From assembly GCA_903860975.1 (NCBI GenBank), contig CAIOSI010000027.1, positions 49,110 to 113,109 of the forward strand: a stretch of 64,000 nt of DNA, in the 5' to 3' direction. This stretch comes from an uncultured Alphaproteobacteria bacterium (GTDB taxonomy: Bacteria > Pseudomonadota > Alphaproteobacteria > Caulobacterales > Caulobacteraceae). A program made the position numbers and the translations under genes. Under the pieces are notes generated by a model. It was given only the letters and a program-made list of their open reading frames with translations, was not told the origin of the DNA and did not search any database. Of the stretch, positions 17,474 through 25,414 are shown piece after piece (positions within the stretch are counted from its first letter, which is position 1; each line of letters starts with the position of its first letter).

Positions 17474-18831
17474 GCATCGACATCCTGATGCCCGCGCTCT
17501 CTCCGACCATGGAGGAGGGCACGCTGGCCAAGTGGCACGTGAAGAAGGGCGACATGGTGAAGTCCGGCGACGTGATCGCTGAGATCGAGACCGACAAGGC
17601 CACGATGGAGGTGGAGGCCGTCGACGAGGGCGTGATCGAAGACATCCTGGTCGCCGAGGGCACGGAGGGCGTGAAGGTCAATGCCCCGATCGCTAAGCTG
17701 TCGGGTGACGATGCGGGCGGTTCCGCGGCGCCAACGCCCAGTTCCTCCCCCGAAGCGAAGACTTCGGGGGAGGGGGACCACGAAGTGGTGGAGGGGGCGC
17801 TGCCGAAGGCACAGAGCCCGGCCCCAGCGCCCCCTCCGTCGGCTTCGCCGCCACCTCCCCCGCAAGCGAGGGAGGAACTGAAGGCATCGGCTCCTGCGAA
17901 AGCCGTAGACGGCGCTCGCGTCTTCGCCTCACCGCTGGCGCGCCGGATCGCCGAACAGAAGGGGCTGGATCTCTCAGTCCTGAAGGGCTCGGGGCCGCAC
18001 GGTCGTATCGTCAAGGCGGACGTCGAGAACGCGCAACCCGGTCAGGCCAAGGCGCCCTCCGCGGCTCCGGCGGGTCAGCCCTCAACCGCGCCCGCAGCCC
18101 CGCGCCAGGTCCAGTCGCTGGAGCAGCAGGGCATTCCCGCCGGCAGCTACGACCTCATCCCGCTGGACGGCATGCGCAAGACCGTCGCGCGGCGGATGAC
18201 CGAGAGCTTCCGCGACGTGCCGCACTTCCCGCTCTCCATCGACCTGGAGATCGATGCCCTGCTTGCCGCGCGGGCCAAGATCAACGCCATGCTGGAGAAA
18301 TCCGGCGGCAAAGTCAGCGTCAACGATATGGTGATCAAGGCCGCCGCCGTGGCCCTGATGCAGGTCAGGGAAGCCAACGCCTCCTACACGCCCGAAGGCA
18401 TCGCCATGCACCACCATGCTGACATCGCCATGGCGGTCGCGGTGCCCGGCGGCCTGATCACCCCGATCATTCGCGCCGCGGAGACCAAGGGCCTGGCCCA
18501 GATCGCCCTGGAGGCCAAGGATCTGGCCGAGCGCGCCCGGACCAAGAAGCTGAAGCCCGAGGAGTTCCAGGGCGGCACCTTCTCGATCTCCAACCTCGGC
18601 ATGTTCGGCATCAAGTCGTTCGCCTCGATCATCAACGAGCCGCAGGGCGCGATCCTGTCGGTGGGCGTCGGCGAGAAGCGGCCCGTGGTGCGCGGCAATG
18701 AGCTCGCCATCGCCACCGTCATGAGCGTCACGCTCACCTGCGATCACCGGGTCGTGGACGGGGCGACCGGCGCCCGCTTCCTGGCGGCCTTCAAGCCGCT
18801 GATCGAAGACCCGATCACGATGAGTGTCTGA
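17470..18831 (+). CDS. Dihydrolipoamide acyltransferase E2 of a 2-oxoacid dehydrogenase complex
   Basis: 453 aa. Domain order: one lipoyl domain (residues 1-80, lipoyl lysine K43 in [11 protein letters not shown]), a long Pro/Ala/Glu linker, the peripheral subunit-binding domain (about 151-190, [14 protein letters not shown]) and the catalytic domain with H426 and D430 in DHRVVDG. It takes the acyl group from E1 and passes it to CoA. The start at 17470 follows from the ATGA overlap with E1 and from the standard [17 protein letters not shown] opening; an upstream in-frame start would add nine unconserved residues. Oddly, the first linker is encoded by a nested palindromic repeat (separate entry). 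Confidence 0.95.
   Translation: MSIDILMPALSPTMEEGTLAKWHVKKGDMVKSGDVIAEIETDKATMEVEAVDEGVIEDILVAEGTEGVKVNAPIAKLSGDDAGGSAAPTPSSSPEAKTSGEGDHEVVEGALPKAQSPAPAPPPSASPPPPPQAREELKASAPAKAVDGARVFASPLARRIAEQKGLDLSVLKGSGPHGRIVKADVENAQPGQAKAPSAAPAGQPSTAPAAPRQVQSLEQQGIPAGSYDLIPLDGMRKTVARRMTESFRDVPHFPLSIDLEIDALLAARAKINAMLEKSGGKVSVNDMVIKAAAVALMQVREANASYTPEGIAMHHHADIAMAVAVPGGLITPIIRAAETKGLAQIALEAKDLAERARTKKLKPEEFQGGTFSISNLGMFGIKSFASIINEPQGAILSVGVGEKRPVVRGNELAIATVMSVTLTCDHRVVDGATGARFLAAFKPLIEDPITMSV
17739..17880. repeat. Nested palindromic intergenic-type repeat inserted in frame within the E2 gene
   Basis: This 142-bp element has 11-bp perfect terminal inverted repeats (CAGTTCCTCCC at 17739, GGGAGGAACTG at 17870). 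Inside are three more palindromes: CCCCCGAAG/CTTCGGGGG (17747/17762), ACCAC-GAA-GTGGT (17777-17789), and GGAGGGGGCGCTG (17790-17802) pairing with CAGCGCCCCCTCC (17825-17837). Such stem-loops are the style of Caulobacterales intergenic repeats, but here the reading frame stays open and encodes about residues 91-137 of the E2 linker. Confidence 0.85.
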
Positions 18832-18860
18832 CGAGATCACGGACAGAGAGCATCCAAGCT

Positions 18861-18880
18861 CTATTCAAATCTATTCAAAT
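18861..18880. repeat. Tandem 10-bp duplication
   Basis: CTATTCAAAT occurs twice in direct succession downstream of the E2 gene, in the 240-bp gap before the convergent TetR gene. I see no supported gene in this gap; one 66-codon open frame overlapping the E2 stop shows no recognisable protein features. Confidence 0.6.
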
Positions 18881-19071
18881 CCGATCGACGAGCCGTTCCC
18901 AGCGTCGACCCGCTCTGCGCTGCGCCAACGCTTGTCCGACTGGCAGATCACCGCGTCCGGGGTTCCGCCAACGGACGAGGATTCGCGCGGCCGGACGCTC
19001 TCCCGGTCGCTCCGCGCCGGGTGATGCGCGCGGGCGGCTGATCACCGACCGCGCAATGGGGGGCGGCGACA

Positions 19072-19653
19072 CTAGGGGGTCACCGCGCGCTCCAGCATCC
19101 TGGCCAGTTCCTCCGCCGCGATCTCCAGGGGTGCGCCGCTGCGTTCCACCCGCGCCTGGATGAGCGCGCCCTGCAACGCGGACACGCAGAGCGAAGCCAG
19201 CCGCGCGCTTTGTCCGGCGTTGATCCCGTCCGCAATCAGCTTGTCGCGAATGACCTCAAGCCGCGCCGCATAGGCCTTGCGGCCGGCCTCCGCCACCGCG
19301 CGCTCCCTGGGGGCGAGCTCCAGCAGCACCGTGGTGATAGGACAGCCGTCGCGAAATCCCGACTTGCGCATCCAACCGGCCAACAGCCGCGCGTGGGCGC
19401 GCAAGAGGTCTCCGGTCGAGCCGGTCTCTCGGGCCAGCTTGATCAGGGTCTCAGCGACCCGACGGCCCGCCTCCTCAACGGCCGCCACGGCGATCGAGGA
19501 CTTTCCGGCGGGAAAGTAGTGGTAGAGCGAGCCCTTTGGCGCGCCGCTCATGTCGACGATGTCGTTGAGGCCGGTGCCCGCATAGCCCTGCCGCCGAAAC
19601 AGCCTGACGGCCGCGTCCACAATCGGCGCGCGATGTCTGGGAACAGCCGGCAT
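19072..19653 (-). CDS. TetR/AcrR-family transcriptional regulator
   Basis: 193 aa. The N-terminal helix-turn-helix domain is clear: IVDAAVRLFRRQGYAGTGL, then GAPKGSLYHYFPAGKSSI. The rest resembles the LmrA/YxaF-type ligand-binding domain, with a conserved DGCPITTVLLE segment. I start at the ATG at 19653 because GGAGG lies 8-9 nt upstream, inside the longer open frame. It is divergent from the enoyl-CoA hydratase gene, with an imperfect inverted repeat between them, so it probably represses that gene and itself. The ligand may be an acyl-CoA or fatty acid; this is a guess. Confidence 0.9.
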   Translation of the reverse strand: MPAVPRHRAPIVDAAVRLFRRQGYAGTGLNDIVDMSGAPKGSLYHYFPAGKSSIAVAAVEEAGRRVAETLIKLARETGSTGDLLRAHARLLAGWMRKSGFRDGCPITTVLLELAPRERAVAEAGRKAYAARLEVIRDKLIADGINAGQSARLASLCVSALQGALIQARVERSGAPLEIAAEELARMLERAVTP

Positions 19654-19683
19654 GCGCTCGCCTCCAAATTCGTCGTCGTTATA

Positions 19684-19709
19684 TTGATTGGTCCACATCA
19701 GCCGATCAA
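19684..19709. promoter_or_regulatory. Candidate TetR operator in the divergent promoter region
   Basis: TTGATTGG (19684-19691) and CCGATCAA (19702-19709) form an inverted repeat with one mismatch and a 10-bp spacer, midway between the TetR and enoyl-CoA hydratase genes. Position and symmetry suit a TetR dimer; no second copy was found in the window. Confidence 0.4.
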
Positions 19710-19741
19710 CGTCCCGCCATAACCCAGGACGGGAGATCGAA

Positions 19742-20491
19742 ATGTCAGACCGGGTCGCCTATCGGCTCGAAGATGGCGTCGCCACGCTCACAATGGACGA
19801 CGGCAAGGTGAATCTGATGTCCGCCGAGATGCTCGGCGAGTTGGATGCCGCGCTTGATCGGGCGGAGGCGGATGAGGCCATCGTCGTCTTGCGGTCAGGC
19901 CGCGACAACATTTTCTCGGCGGGATTTGACTTGAAGGTGTTCGCCGCCAACGATCCCGAGGGCAGCCTGCGGATGGTGAAGGCCGGCGCTGAATTGGCGC
20001 TTCGCCTGCTGGCGCATCCGCACCCGACGATCGGCATCCTGGAAGGCCACGCCTTTCCGATGGGGACTTTCCTTCTCCTGGCCTGCGACCTTCGCCTTGC
20101 TGCGCGGGGCGCGCACAGGATGGGGCTTAACGAGGTGGCTATCGGCATCGCGCCGCCATCCTTTGCGGTTGAACTCGCCCGTAGCCGCCTCCACCCCGCC
20201 TGGCTCAGCCGAACGGTCACGCTTGGGGAAATGTTCGAGCCCGACGACGCAGTCATCGCCGGCCTGCTGGACAAGGTGGTCGACGCCGGTGACTTGGCGG
20301 CGACGATTGAACGGTCGATCACCGGACTGCGGGGCCTTCACAGGCCTTCTCACGTCGTGGCGAAACGCCGTCTGCGGCGGCCGGTCATGGCCGCCATGGC
20401 CGAGGCGATCCAGAGCGAACTCACGATGGACGCCTATCGATCAAGGTCGGCGACGCCGAGCGCGGTGGTCCTTCCAGGCGGTGGCCGCTGA
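19742..20491 (+). CDS. Enoyl-CoA hydratase/isomerase family protein
   Basis: 249 aa crotonase-fold protein. The oxyanion-hole pattern is present: FSAGFDLKVF early, and EGHAFPMGTFLLLACDLRLAA in the position where canonical members have the second glycine-rich loop. The usual catalytic glutamates are not obvious, so it may act as a hydratase, isomerase or thioesterase on an unidentified acyl-CoA. The ATG at 19742 follows a GGGAG ribosome site, and the longer open frame runs back into the promoter region. It is the likely target of the divergent TetR regulator. Confidence 0.85.
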   Translation: MSDRVAYRLEDGVATLTMDDGKVNLMSAEMLGELDAALDRAEADEAIVVLRSGRDNIFSAGFDLKVFAANDPEGSLRMVKAGAELALRLLAHPHPTIGILEGHAFPMGTFLLLACDLRLAARGAHRMGLNEVAIGIAPPSFAVELARSRLHPAWLSRTVTLGEMFEPDDAVIAGLLDKVVDAGDLAATIERSITGLRGLHRPSHVVAKRRLRRPVMAAMAEAIQSELTMDAYRSRSATPSAVVLPGGGR

Positions 20492-20656
20492 GGTCCTGTC
20501 GTTCCGGCCGGAGGGTCCGCGCTTCATCAACAGGCCCCGCCTTGCGCGGCGCGGACCGCTTCGGCGTCGAGGTGGTCTTTGGCCATCGGTTCCTCCATTT
20601 TCGGCGAGCATCGCGCGCCCGACGGAATCGTGTTGAATTTGAAGAATGGAAATTCA

Positions 20657-21838
20657 ATGACTGAGATGGATTTGAGCCGACGCGCATCGCTCGCGGGACT
20701 GCTGGCCGCCACGGCCACGCCTGTTCTCGCAAAGCCGGCCAAGGCGCTGAAGGCCGTGGGCCGATGGTCCGAGGTCGAGGCCCAGGCGCGAAAGATGGTG
20801 GCCGACAAGCTGACGCCCGGCGTGCAGATCAGCGTCCGCCGCCACGGCGCGACCGTCTTCTCCAAGGGCTTCGGCATGGCCAACCTGGAGACCGCCACGC
20901 CGGTGACGCCCGCCTCGGTGTTCCGCGCCGGCTCGATCACCAAGCAGTTTACCGCCTCGGCCATTCTGCAGCTCGCCCAGGAGGGCAAGCTCAGCCTCGA
21001 CGACACCCTGGCCAAATACCTGCCCGACTTCCCCAACGCCGAGCGGCTGGTGCTGCGCCGGATGCTCAGCCACACCTCGGGCCTGGGGAACAACACCGAG
21101 AGCAATCCGCTGCTCGCCCTGCAGGAGAGCCGCACCGACTGGACCACCACCCAGCTGTACGACCTCCAGAAGCCCGCCGGCCAGAAGCTGGCCTATGAGC
21201 CGGGGACAGCTTGGCTCTATTCCAACACCGCCTTCATCCTGCTGGGCATAATCGTTGAGAGGCTGGAAAACCAAGCCTACGCCAAGGTGGTGCAGCGCCG
21301 CTTCTTCGACCCGGTGGGCCTGACCCACACCGCGGTCGATGACGCGACCACCGTCGCGCCCAACCGCGCGTCCGGCTATTCCAGCGCGCTGAAGTCGCCC
21401 AGCGGCTTCGTCAACGCCAGCTTCATCTCCATGAGCATCACGGGCGGCGCCGGCAGCCTGCGCTCCACCGCCGAGGACCTCTGCGCCTGGCATGGCGCCT
21501 TGCTGGGCGGCAAGGTGCTGCAACCCGCCTCGCTCAAGGCCATGACCACGCCGGTCACCCTGAACGACGGCGCCCTGCCGACCCAGACCAATGCCAAGGG
21601 CGAAAAGCAGCCCGTCCGCTACGGCTTCGGCGTCTACCTCGACGTCGTCGACGGCCATCCCTCGGTGGCGCACAATGGCCACATCCAGGGCTTTATCTCC
21701 TATCTGGAGACCCTGACCGATGCCGAGGTCACCTTCGCGGTGCAGATCAACACCGACGGCTTCTATGCGCCCAAGGCTCTGGCCACAGCGCCCGACGATC
21801 TCAACAAGGCGATCCGTAAAGCCACTCTCGCGGGCTGA
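20657..21838 (+). CDS. Beta-lactamase-fold serine hydrolase (class C / esterase type)
   Basis: 393 aa. The N-terminus MTEMDLSRRASLAGLLAATATPVLA is an export signal of Tat type. All motifs are present: S93-x-x-K96 in GSITK, Y188-S-N190, and H339-N-G-H in the position of the KTG box. HTSGLGNN in between is typical. The start at 20657 is chosen because the signal peptide begins there; the longer frame prefixes unrelated residues. The ribosome site is weak (GGAAA). It is a distant paralogue of the enzyme at 5634-7307. A peptidase or esterase role is likely; antibiotic hydrolysis is not indicated. Confidence 0.86.
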   Translation: MTEMDLSRRASLAGLLAATATPVLAKPAKALKAVGRWSEVEAQARKMVADKLTPGVQISVRRHGATVFSKGFGMANLETATPVTPASVFRAGSITKQFTASAILQLAQEGKLSLDDTLAKYLPDFPNAERLVLRRMLSHTSGLGNNTESNPLLALQESRTDWTTTQLYDLQKPAGQKLAYEPGTAWLYSNTAFILLGIIVERLENQAYAKVVQRRFFDPVGLTHTAVDDATTVAPNRASGYSSALKSPSGFVNASFISMSITGGAGSLRSTAEDLCAWHGALLGGKVLQPASLKAMTTPVTLNDGALPTQTNAKGEKQPVRYGFGVYLDVVDGHPSVAHNGHIQGFISYLETLTDAEVTFAVQINTDGFYAPKALATAPDDLNKAIRKATLAG

Positions 21839-22172
21839 TCTGCTGCCAACCCACTGTCAGCAACCGACCGGACCGGGTGTCGCAGAGGGTGGCGTTGGCC
21901 TCGCTGAAAACCTACCGTGCGAGGCGTGGCTCGCTCTCCTGAACCCGCTGCGAACGTCGCCGAGATGCCGGCCTCGTTCGACTATGACGAGAATGGCCTG
22001 CCGATGCTGTGGAAGCCGGGCTTCGCCAAGCAGTCGGGGGGAGAAGTCGACGTCAGGAGCCGGGCGGGCCATGGCGCCACATTCATACTCTATCTGCCGC
22101 AGCATCTCGCTCCGTTGTTGCCGCAGGAGGAAACGCCTGAGACCCCGCGACTCCGGAAGTCGATCAGGGAAT
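21839..22172. other. Degenerate region without an intact gene
   Basis: This stretch between the serine hydrolase and the small - strand ORFs contains no complete gene I can support. It contains the histidine-kinase fragment listed separately and otherwise unrecognisable open frames. It probably represents decayed sequence next to the integrase. Confidence 0.5.
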
Positions 22173-22270
22173 CTAGCAGGCCGGCCGACACGATCCGGGC
22201 CGTGACGCAGGTGCATTACGGCGGGCCTTTGCGGGCCTGCCTTGATGTCGGCGGCGCCGAAGCTGAGTGA
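21917..22270 (+). pseudogene. Fragment of a sensor histidine kinase ATPase domain
   Basis: An open frame of 117 codons. Around 22019-22105 it reads GFAKQSGGEVDVRSRAGHG and then ATFILYLP, which matches the G2-box end of HATPase_c domains in hybrid histidine kinases. No H-box, N-box or G1-box precedes it, and the flanking residues are not recognisable. The frame begins close to the end of the serine hydrolase. I read it as a remnant of a kinase gene left by deletion or recombination. It is unlikely to encode a working kinase, though expression of a small protein cannot be excluded. Confidence 0.45.
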
Positions 22271-22391
22271 CCGGCAGCCGTTGGAACGCCTGGGCGGAGG
22301 TCCAGGTCGCCTCATGGCCGCAGGCCTCCCAGGAGATCTTGAGCGTCGCCGCGCCGCCCATCATCCGCCGCAGGTTCTGGAACATGGTCAT
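22173..22391 (-). CDS. Small hypothetical protein with a zinc-ribbon-like segment
   Basis: 72 aa, start at 22391 with GAGG 8 nt upstream, which supports translation. The segment WEACGHEATWTSAQAFQRL resembles small alphaproteobacterial zinc-ribbon proteins, but the second cysteine pair expected further on is missing and the C-terminal part is arginine-rich and odd. It may therefore be frameshifted or truncated. It lies 10 bp after the stop of another small cysteine-containing reading frame on the same strand. The function is unknown. Confidence 0.38.
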   Translation of the reverse strand: MTMFQNLRRMMGGAATLKISWEACGHEATWTSAQAFQRLPVTQLRRRRHQGRPAKARRNAPASRPGSCRPAC

Positions 22392-22401
22392 GGGCCACGC
22401 C

Positions 22402-22615
22402 TCAGTTCCGATAGAGGTTGGCGAGACGCTTGATCTCGCTGTCGGTCATGCCCGCCGGCCAGGCGAAGTCTGCCTGCCAGGTCGTGCTGCGGCAGTGCGG
22501 GCAGGGCCGGGCCCGGCGCGCCACCTGGGCAATCCGGGTGCGATGGCCCCCGGCGCGCAGCTCGCGCAGGCGATCGATGACCCGTTCGGGCGCGTACCAA
22601 AGCGGGACGAGGCTC
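22402..22615 (-). pseudogene. 5'-truncated small CxxC protein next to the integrase
   Basis: Reading - strand from a TGA near 22618 to the TGA at 22402-22404, the frame encodes YAPERVIDRLREL, then ARPCPHCRSTTWQ and DSEIKRLANLYRN. The composition looks coding, with a CPHC zinc-ribbon half. No start codon with a ribosome site is present near the 5' side; only an internal GTG is available. The frame breaks about 40 bp from the 3' end of the integrase gene, so it looks like a gene cut by integration or excision. No function is assigned. Confidence 0.4.
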
Positions 22616-22653
22616 GCCGTCGCCGATCACCGCCGATTTTACGATCGGCGCCA

Positions 22654-23718
22654 TTATTCGGCGGCCCAGCTGGCCGCCAGCGAATGCAGGGCTTCCGGAC
22701 GAAGGTGCGTGTATCGCCGCAGCATCTTCCAATCCTTGTGACCGGTGACCAGGGCGACCTGGTGGATTTGGAATCCCGCCTCGAACAGCCGGCTGGTGCC
22801 TTCATGCCGCAGGTCGTGGAAGTGCAGGTCCTCGATCCCAAGGTCCTGGCAGGCTCGCGTGAAGACGGTGCTGACCGACTTGTGCTTGAACGGGAAGATT
22901 CGGTCGTCGTCGTTGGACCGGAAGGAGCGCTGTTCCTCGATCAGCGCGTTGGCGTCGTATCCCGAGACCGAGAGCAAGGGAATGGTCTGGTCGTTGCCCT
23001 TCTTGGCTCGCGGGTCCTTGCGGTCGCGGATCGTCAGCATCTGCGTCCGCCCGTTGTGGTCAGGCCAGACGATCCGGCAGATCTCTTCCTGCCGCATGGT
23101 GCTCGCGACCGCGTACTTGATAATCCGGCCCATGGGGATGATCTGCCGCGGGTTGGAATCGAAGTGGTGGATCAGCCGGGCCAGCTCCTCCTCGGTCGGC
23201 CGGCGGTCGCGTTCGTTGCTCGGGCCGACCAGGCCCAGGCGCTTCAGCGCGATCCGCCCTAAGTCGACCGGCTCGACTTGAACAAGGAGCCCGTGCACCG
23301 CCGCGGCGTGCTGCAACACGAGCTTGATGACGCCAACGTCGATGCCGACGGTCGTGGGGCCTGCGCCCTCGCTCGATCGCTCGCGTCCAAACTTGATGAT
23401 GCACTCCCGGTCGATCTCGATCATCGTCTTGCGGCCGAGGCGGCGCTTCAGCATGAGGAGCGTGGCAAGTTTGGACCGGCCCGGCGCCTTGCCGACCTCC
23501 TTCATATCGGCGATGTGCAGGTCGATGAGGTCGCCGAAGCTCTGGGCCCTGGCTATGCGCGACACGACCGGAGTCTCGCCGCGATCGATCTTGCGCTCGG
23601 ACTCCACCCCCCACGACTTCGCATCGTCGTATCGAACGAACGTCTCATTGACGTACCGGCCCTTTCGCCGGACCTGGACCCGCCAGGAGCCAGATTTGAG
23701 CCTCGTGATCGACGCCAT
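22654..23718 (-). CDS. Tyrosine-type site-specific recombinase (integrase), dusA-associated
   Basis: 354 aa. The full catalytic set is visible: R209 (MRQEEI), H301-x-x-R304 (HDLRH), H327 (GHKDW) and nucleophile Y336 (RRYTH). The N-terminus MASITRLKSGSWRVQVRRKGRY is the usual AP2-like arm-binding domain, which is why I start at 23718 and not at the in-frame codon 78 bp upstream. It is divergent from dusA, with 107 bp between starts. Integrases of this kind are known to insert elements at the 5' end of dusA. No other clear phage or island genes remain, so this looks like a remnant or one edge of an element. Confidence 0.9.
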   Translation of the reverse strand: MASITRLKSGSWRVQVRRKGRYVNETFVRYDDAKSWGVESERKIDRGETPVVSRIARAQSFGDLIDLHIADMKEVGKAPGRSKLATLLMLKRRLGRKTMIEIDRECIIKFGRERSSEGAGPTTVGIDVGVIKLVLQHAAAVHGLLVQVEPVDLGRIALKRLGLVGPSNERDRRPTEEELARLIHHFDSNPRQIIPMGRIIKYAVASTMRQEEICRIVWPDHNGRTQMLTIRDRKDPRAKKGNDQTIPLLSVSGYDANALIEEQRSFRSNDDDRIFPFKHKSVSTVFTRACQDLGIEDLHFHDLRHEGTSRLFEAGFQIHQVALVTGHKDWKMLRRYTHLRPEALHSLAASWAAE

Positions 23719-23825
23719 TTTCGTGTGCGCTCCGTGTGCACTGACCGGTCGAAAGGTGGCGAAAAACGGCGTGAAACGTCGTAAAACCGAGTGCACACGC
23801 CGTCACCTAACTCATTGAGACTACA

Positions 23826-24851
23826 ATGAAAGTGCAGCAATTTCAAGCGCATAGACTAGCCATTGCCCCGATGATGGATTGGACAGACCGGCACTGCCGA
23901 AGTCTGCACCGGACACTCACATCGCAGGCGATGCTCTATACTGAGATGCTAACAACCGGCGCGATTTTATATGGCGATCGCAAGAGGCTGCTGGCGTTCG
24001 ATGCCGCAGAGCATCCCGTCGCCCTTCAGCTTGGCGGCTCGGATGCGGCCGATCTCGTCACAGCGGCGAAGATTGGCGAGGCCGAAGGCTACGATGAGAT
24101 CAACCTGAATGTCGGTTGTCCATCGGACCGGGTGCAGTCCGGGCGGTTCGGCGCCTGCCTGATGCGCGAGCCCGAGCTGGTGGCCGACTGCATGGCGGCC
24201 ATGGGCGCGGCTGTGAAGGTTCCTGTGACGGTTAAATGCCGGATCGGCGTCGATGACCAAGATCCGGAGGAAAGTCTTTTCCGTCTGGTTGATCTCTGCG
24301 CCCGGTCGGGCGTTAGCCACTTCGTGGTGCACGCCCGCAAGGCGCTACTGAAGGGGCTTTCACCAAAGGAAAATCGCGACGTCCCACCGCTCAACTATCC
24401 GCTTGTCTACCGGCTGAAGGCTGAGCGACCTGACCTCACCATCGTTATCAACGGTGGGATCGGTACGCTGGAGGAGGCCCAGATGCATCTCGCGCACGTG
24501 GATGGGGTGATGCTGGGGCGCGCCGCCTATCACACCCCTGGCCTACTTGGCGCCGTCGATATGCGACTGTTCGGCCACGGCGAGGTCATTGCACCGGCTG
24601 AGGCGGTTTTGCGCTATCGGCCCTATATCGCGCGGGAATTGGCGGCTGGGACCCATCTGGCCGCGATGACACGACACATGCTGGGTCTTTTCCATGCCTT
24701 GCCTGGCGCCCGCGCCTGGCGTCGGATCCTCACGGTGGACAGCGTCAAGCCGGGCGCCGGTCTGGAGGTCTTAGATGCAGCCTTGGCTGCGGTGTCAGGG
24801 CTGCAGAACCAGCGTCTCGCGCGTGGCCTGGAAGCTGGTGAGGCGGCCTAG
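23826..24851 (+). CDS. dusA: tRNA-dihydrouridine synthase A
   Basis: 341 aa. DusA uses FMN and NADPH to reduce specific uridines in the tRNA D-loop. The family opening IAPMMDWTDRHCR, the catalytic C98 in NVGCPSDRVQSGRFGACLM and the FMN-phosphate region INGGIGTLEEA are intact. The first ~180 bp are clearly lower in GC than the rest of the gene (about 53 %, my count) and use codons such as CTA, ATA and TTA. This fits replacement of the 5' end by the att side of an integrated element, since the integrase lies immediately upstream. Its 3' end overlaps the convergent retropepsin gene by 57 nt. Confidence 0.95.
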   Translation: MKVQQFQAHRLAIAPMMDWTDRHCRSLHRTLTSQAMLYTEMLTTGAILYGDRKRLLAFDAAEHPVALQLGGSDAADLVTAAKIGEAEGYDEINLNVGCPSDRVQSGRFGACLMREPELVADCMAAMGAAVKVPVTVKCRIGVDDQDPEESLFRLVDLCARSGVSHFVVHARKALLKGLSPKENRDVPPLNYPLVYRLKAERPDLTIVINGGIGTLEEAQMHLAHVDGVMLGRAAYHTPGLLGAVDMRLFGHGEVIAPAEAVLRYRPYIARELAAGTHLAAMTRHMLGLFHALPGARAWRRILTVDSVKPGAGLEVLDAALAAVSGLQNQRLARGLEAGEAA

Positions 24852-25364
24852 ATAGGTCATGCCCAGGAGTGAGGTGTCGAGGCCCTTTTCAATGACCAGG
24901 GCATCGACATTGTCGAGCCGCGCGCCCGATACCGTCAGGCTGGCCAGTTTCACGGATGCTGCGCGGGCGCGCCCAGCGGCGGTGTCGACCCGGTTGGTGT
25001 AACTAAGGGCGTTGATGTCGAAGCCTAGGCGCTGTGCATCGGCCGGCGTCAACGCAACGGCGGTTGCACCTGTGTCGACCAAGAAGCGGACGCTCGCGCC
25101 ATTAATCCGGCCGTTGGCCCAATAGTGACCGTCGCTGGATTTGACGATGGTTGCGCTGGGCCCGCCCTGGCCGCTCGAAGCCCCGCGTGCGGAGACGGCT
25201 GCCTCGGCGTTGGCGGCTCGGAACACCGGTGCCTGCTTGGCGAACAGCACCACTGTCTGGGCGCTGACCAGCGCCGAGACGCAAGCCACCGCCATCACGA
25301 AGGTGAACTTCCAGAAGTTCGAAACGGATTTCGGCCCTGCGGCGGCCCATTGCGGATCTGTCAT
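24795..25364 (-). CDS. Retropepsin-like aspartic protease, membrane-anchored (clan AA, TIGR02281-like)
   Basis: 189 aa. An N-terminal transmembrane segment (about residues 17-42, FWKFTFVMAVACVSALVSA) anchors it, with the protease domain presumably in the periplasm. The single active-site motif is FLVDTGATAVAL with D97, and LLGMTYLGRL follows near the end, as in retroviral-type proteases that act as dimers. The 3' end overlaps dusA by 57 nt in convergent orientation, a tight arrangement. The substrate is unknown; relatives are common and uncharacterised in alphaproteobacteria. Confidence 0.87.
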   Translation of the reverse strand: MTDPQWAAAGPKSVSNFWKFTFVMAVACVSALVSAQTVVLFAKQAPVFRAANAEAAVSARGASSGQGGPSATIVKSSDGHYWANGRINGASVRFLVDTGATAVALTPADAQRLGFDINALSYTNRVDTAAGRARAASVKLASLTVSGARLDNVDALVIEKGLDTSLLGMTYLGRLTSFQATRETLVLQP

Positions 25365-25414
25365 CTTCCCAAAGCTTAGGCCGGGCGGGTTTGAGAAGCC
25401 GTGAACGGGTAGGC

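Noticed and set aside
18824..19024. 66-codon open frame overlapping the E2 stop
   Set aside because: It has no ribosome site of its own, no recognisable domain, and random-looking composition; it probably arises from high GC.
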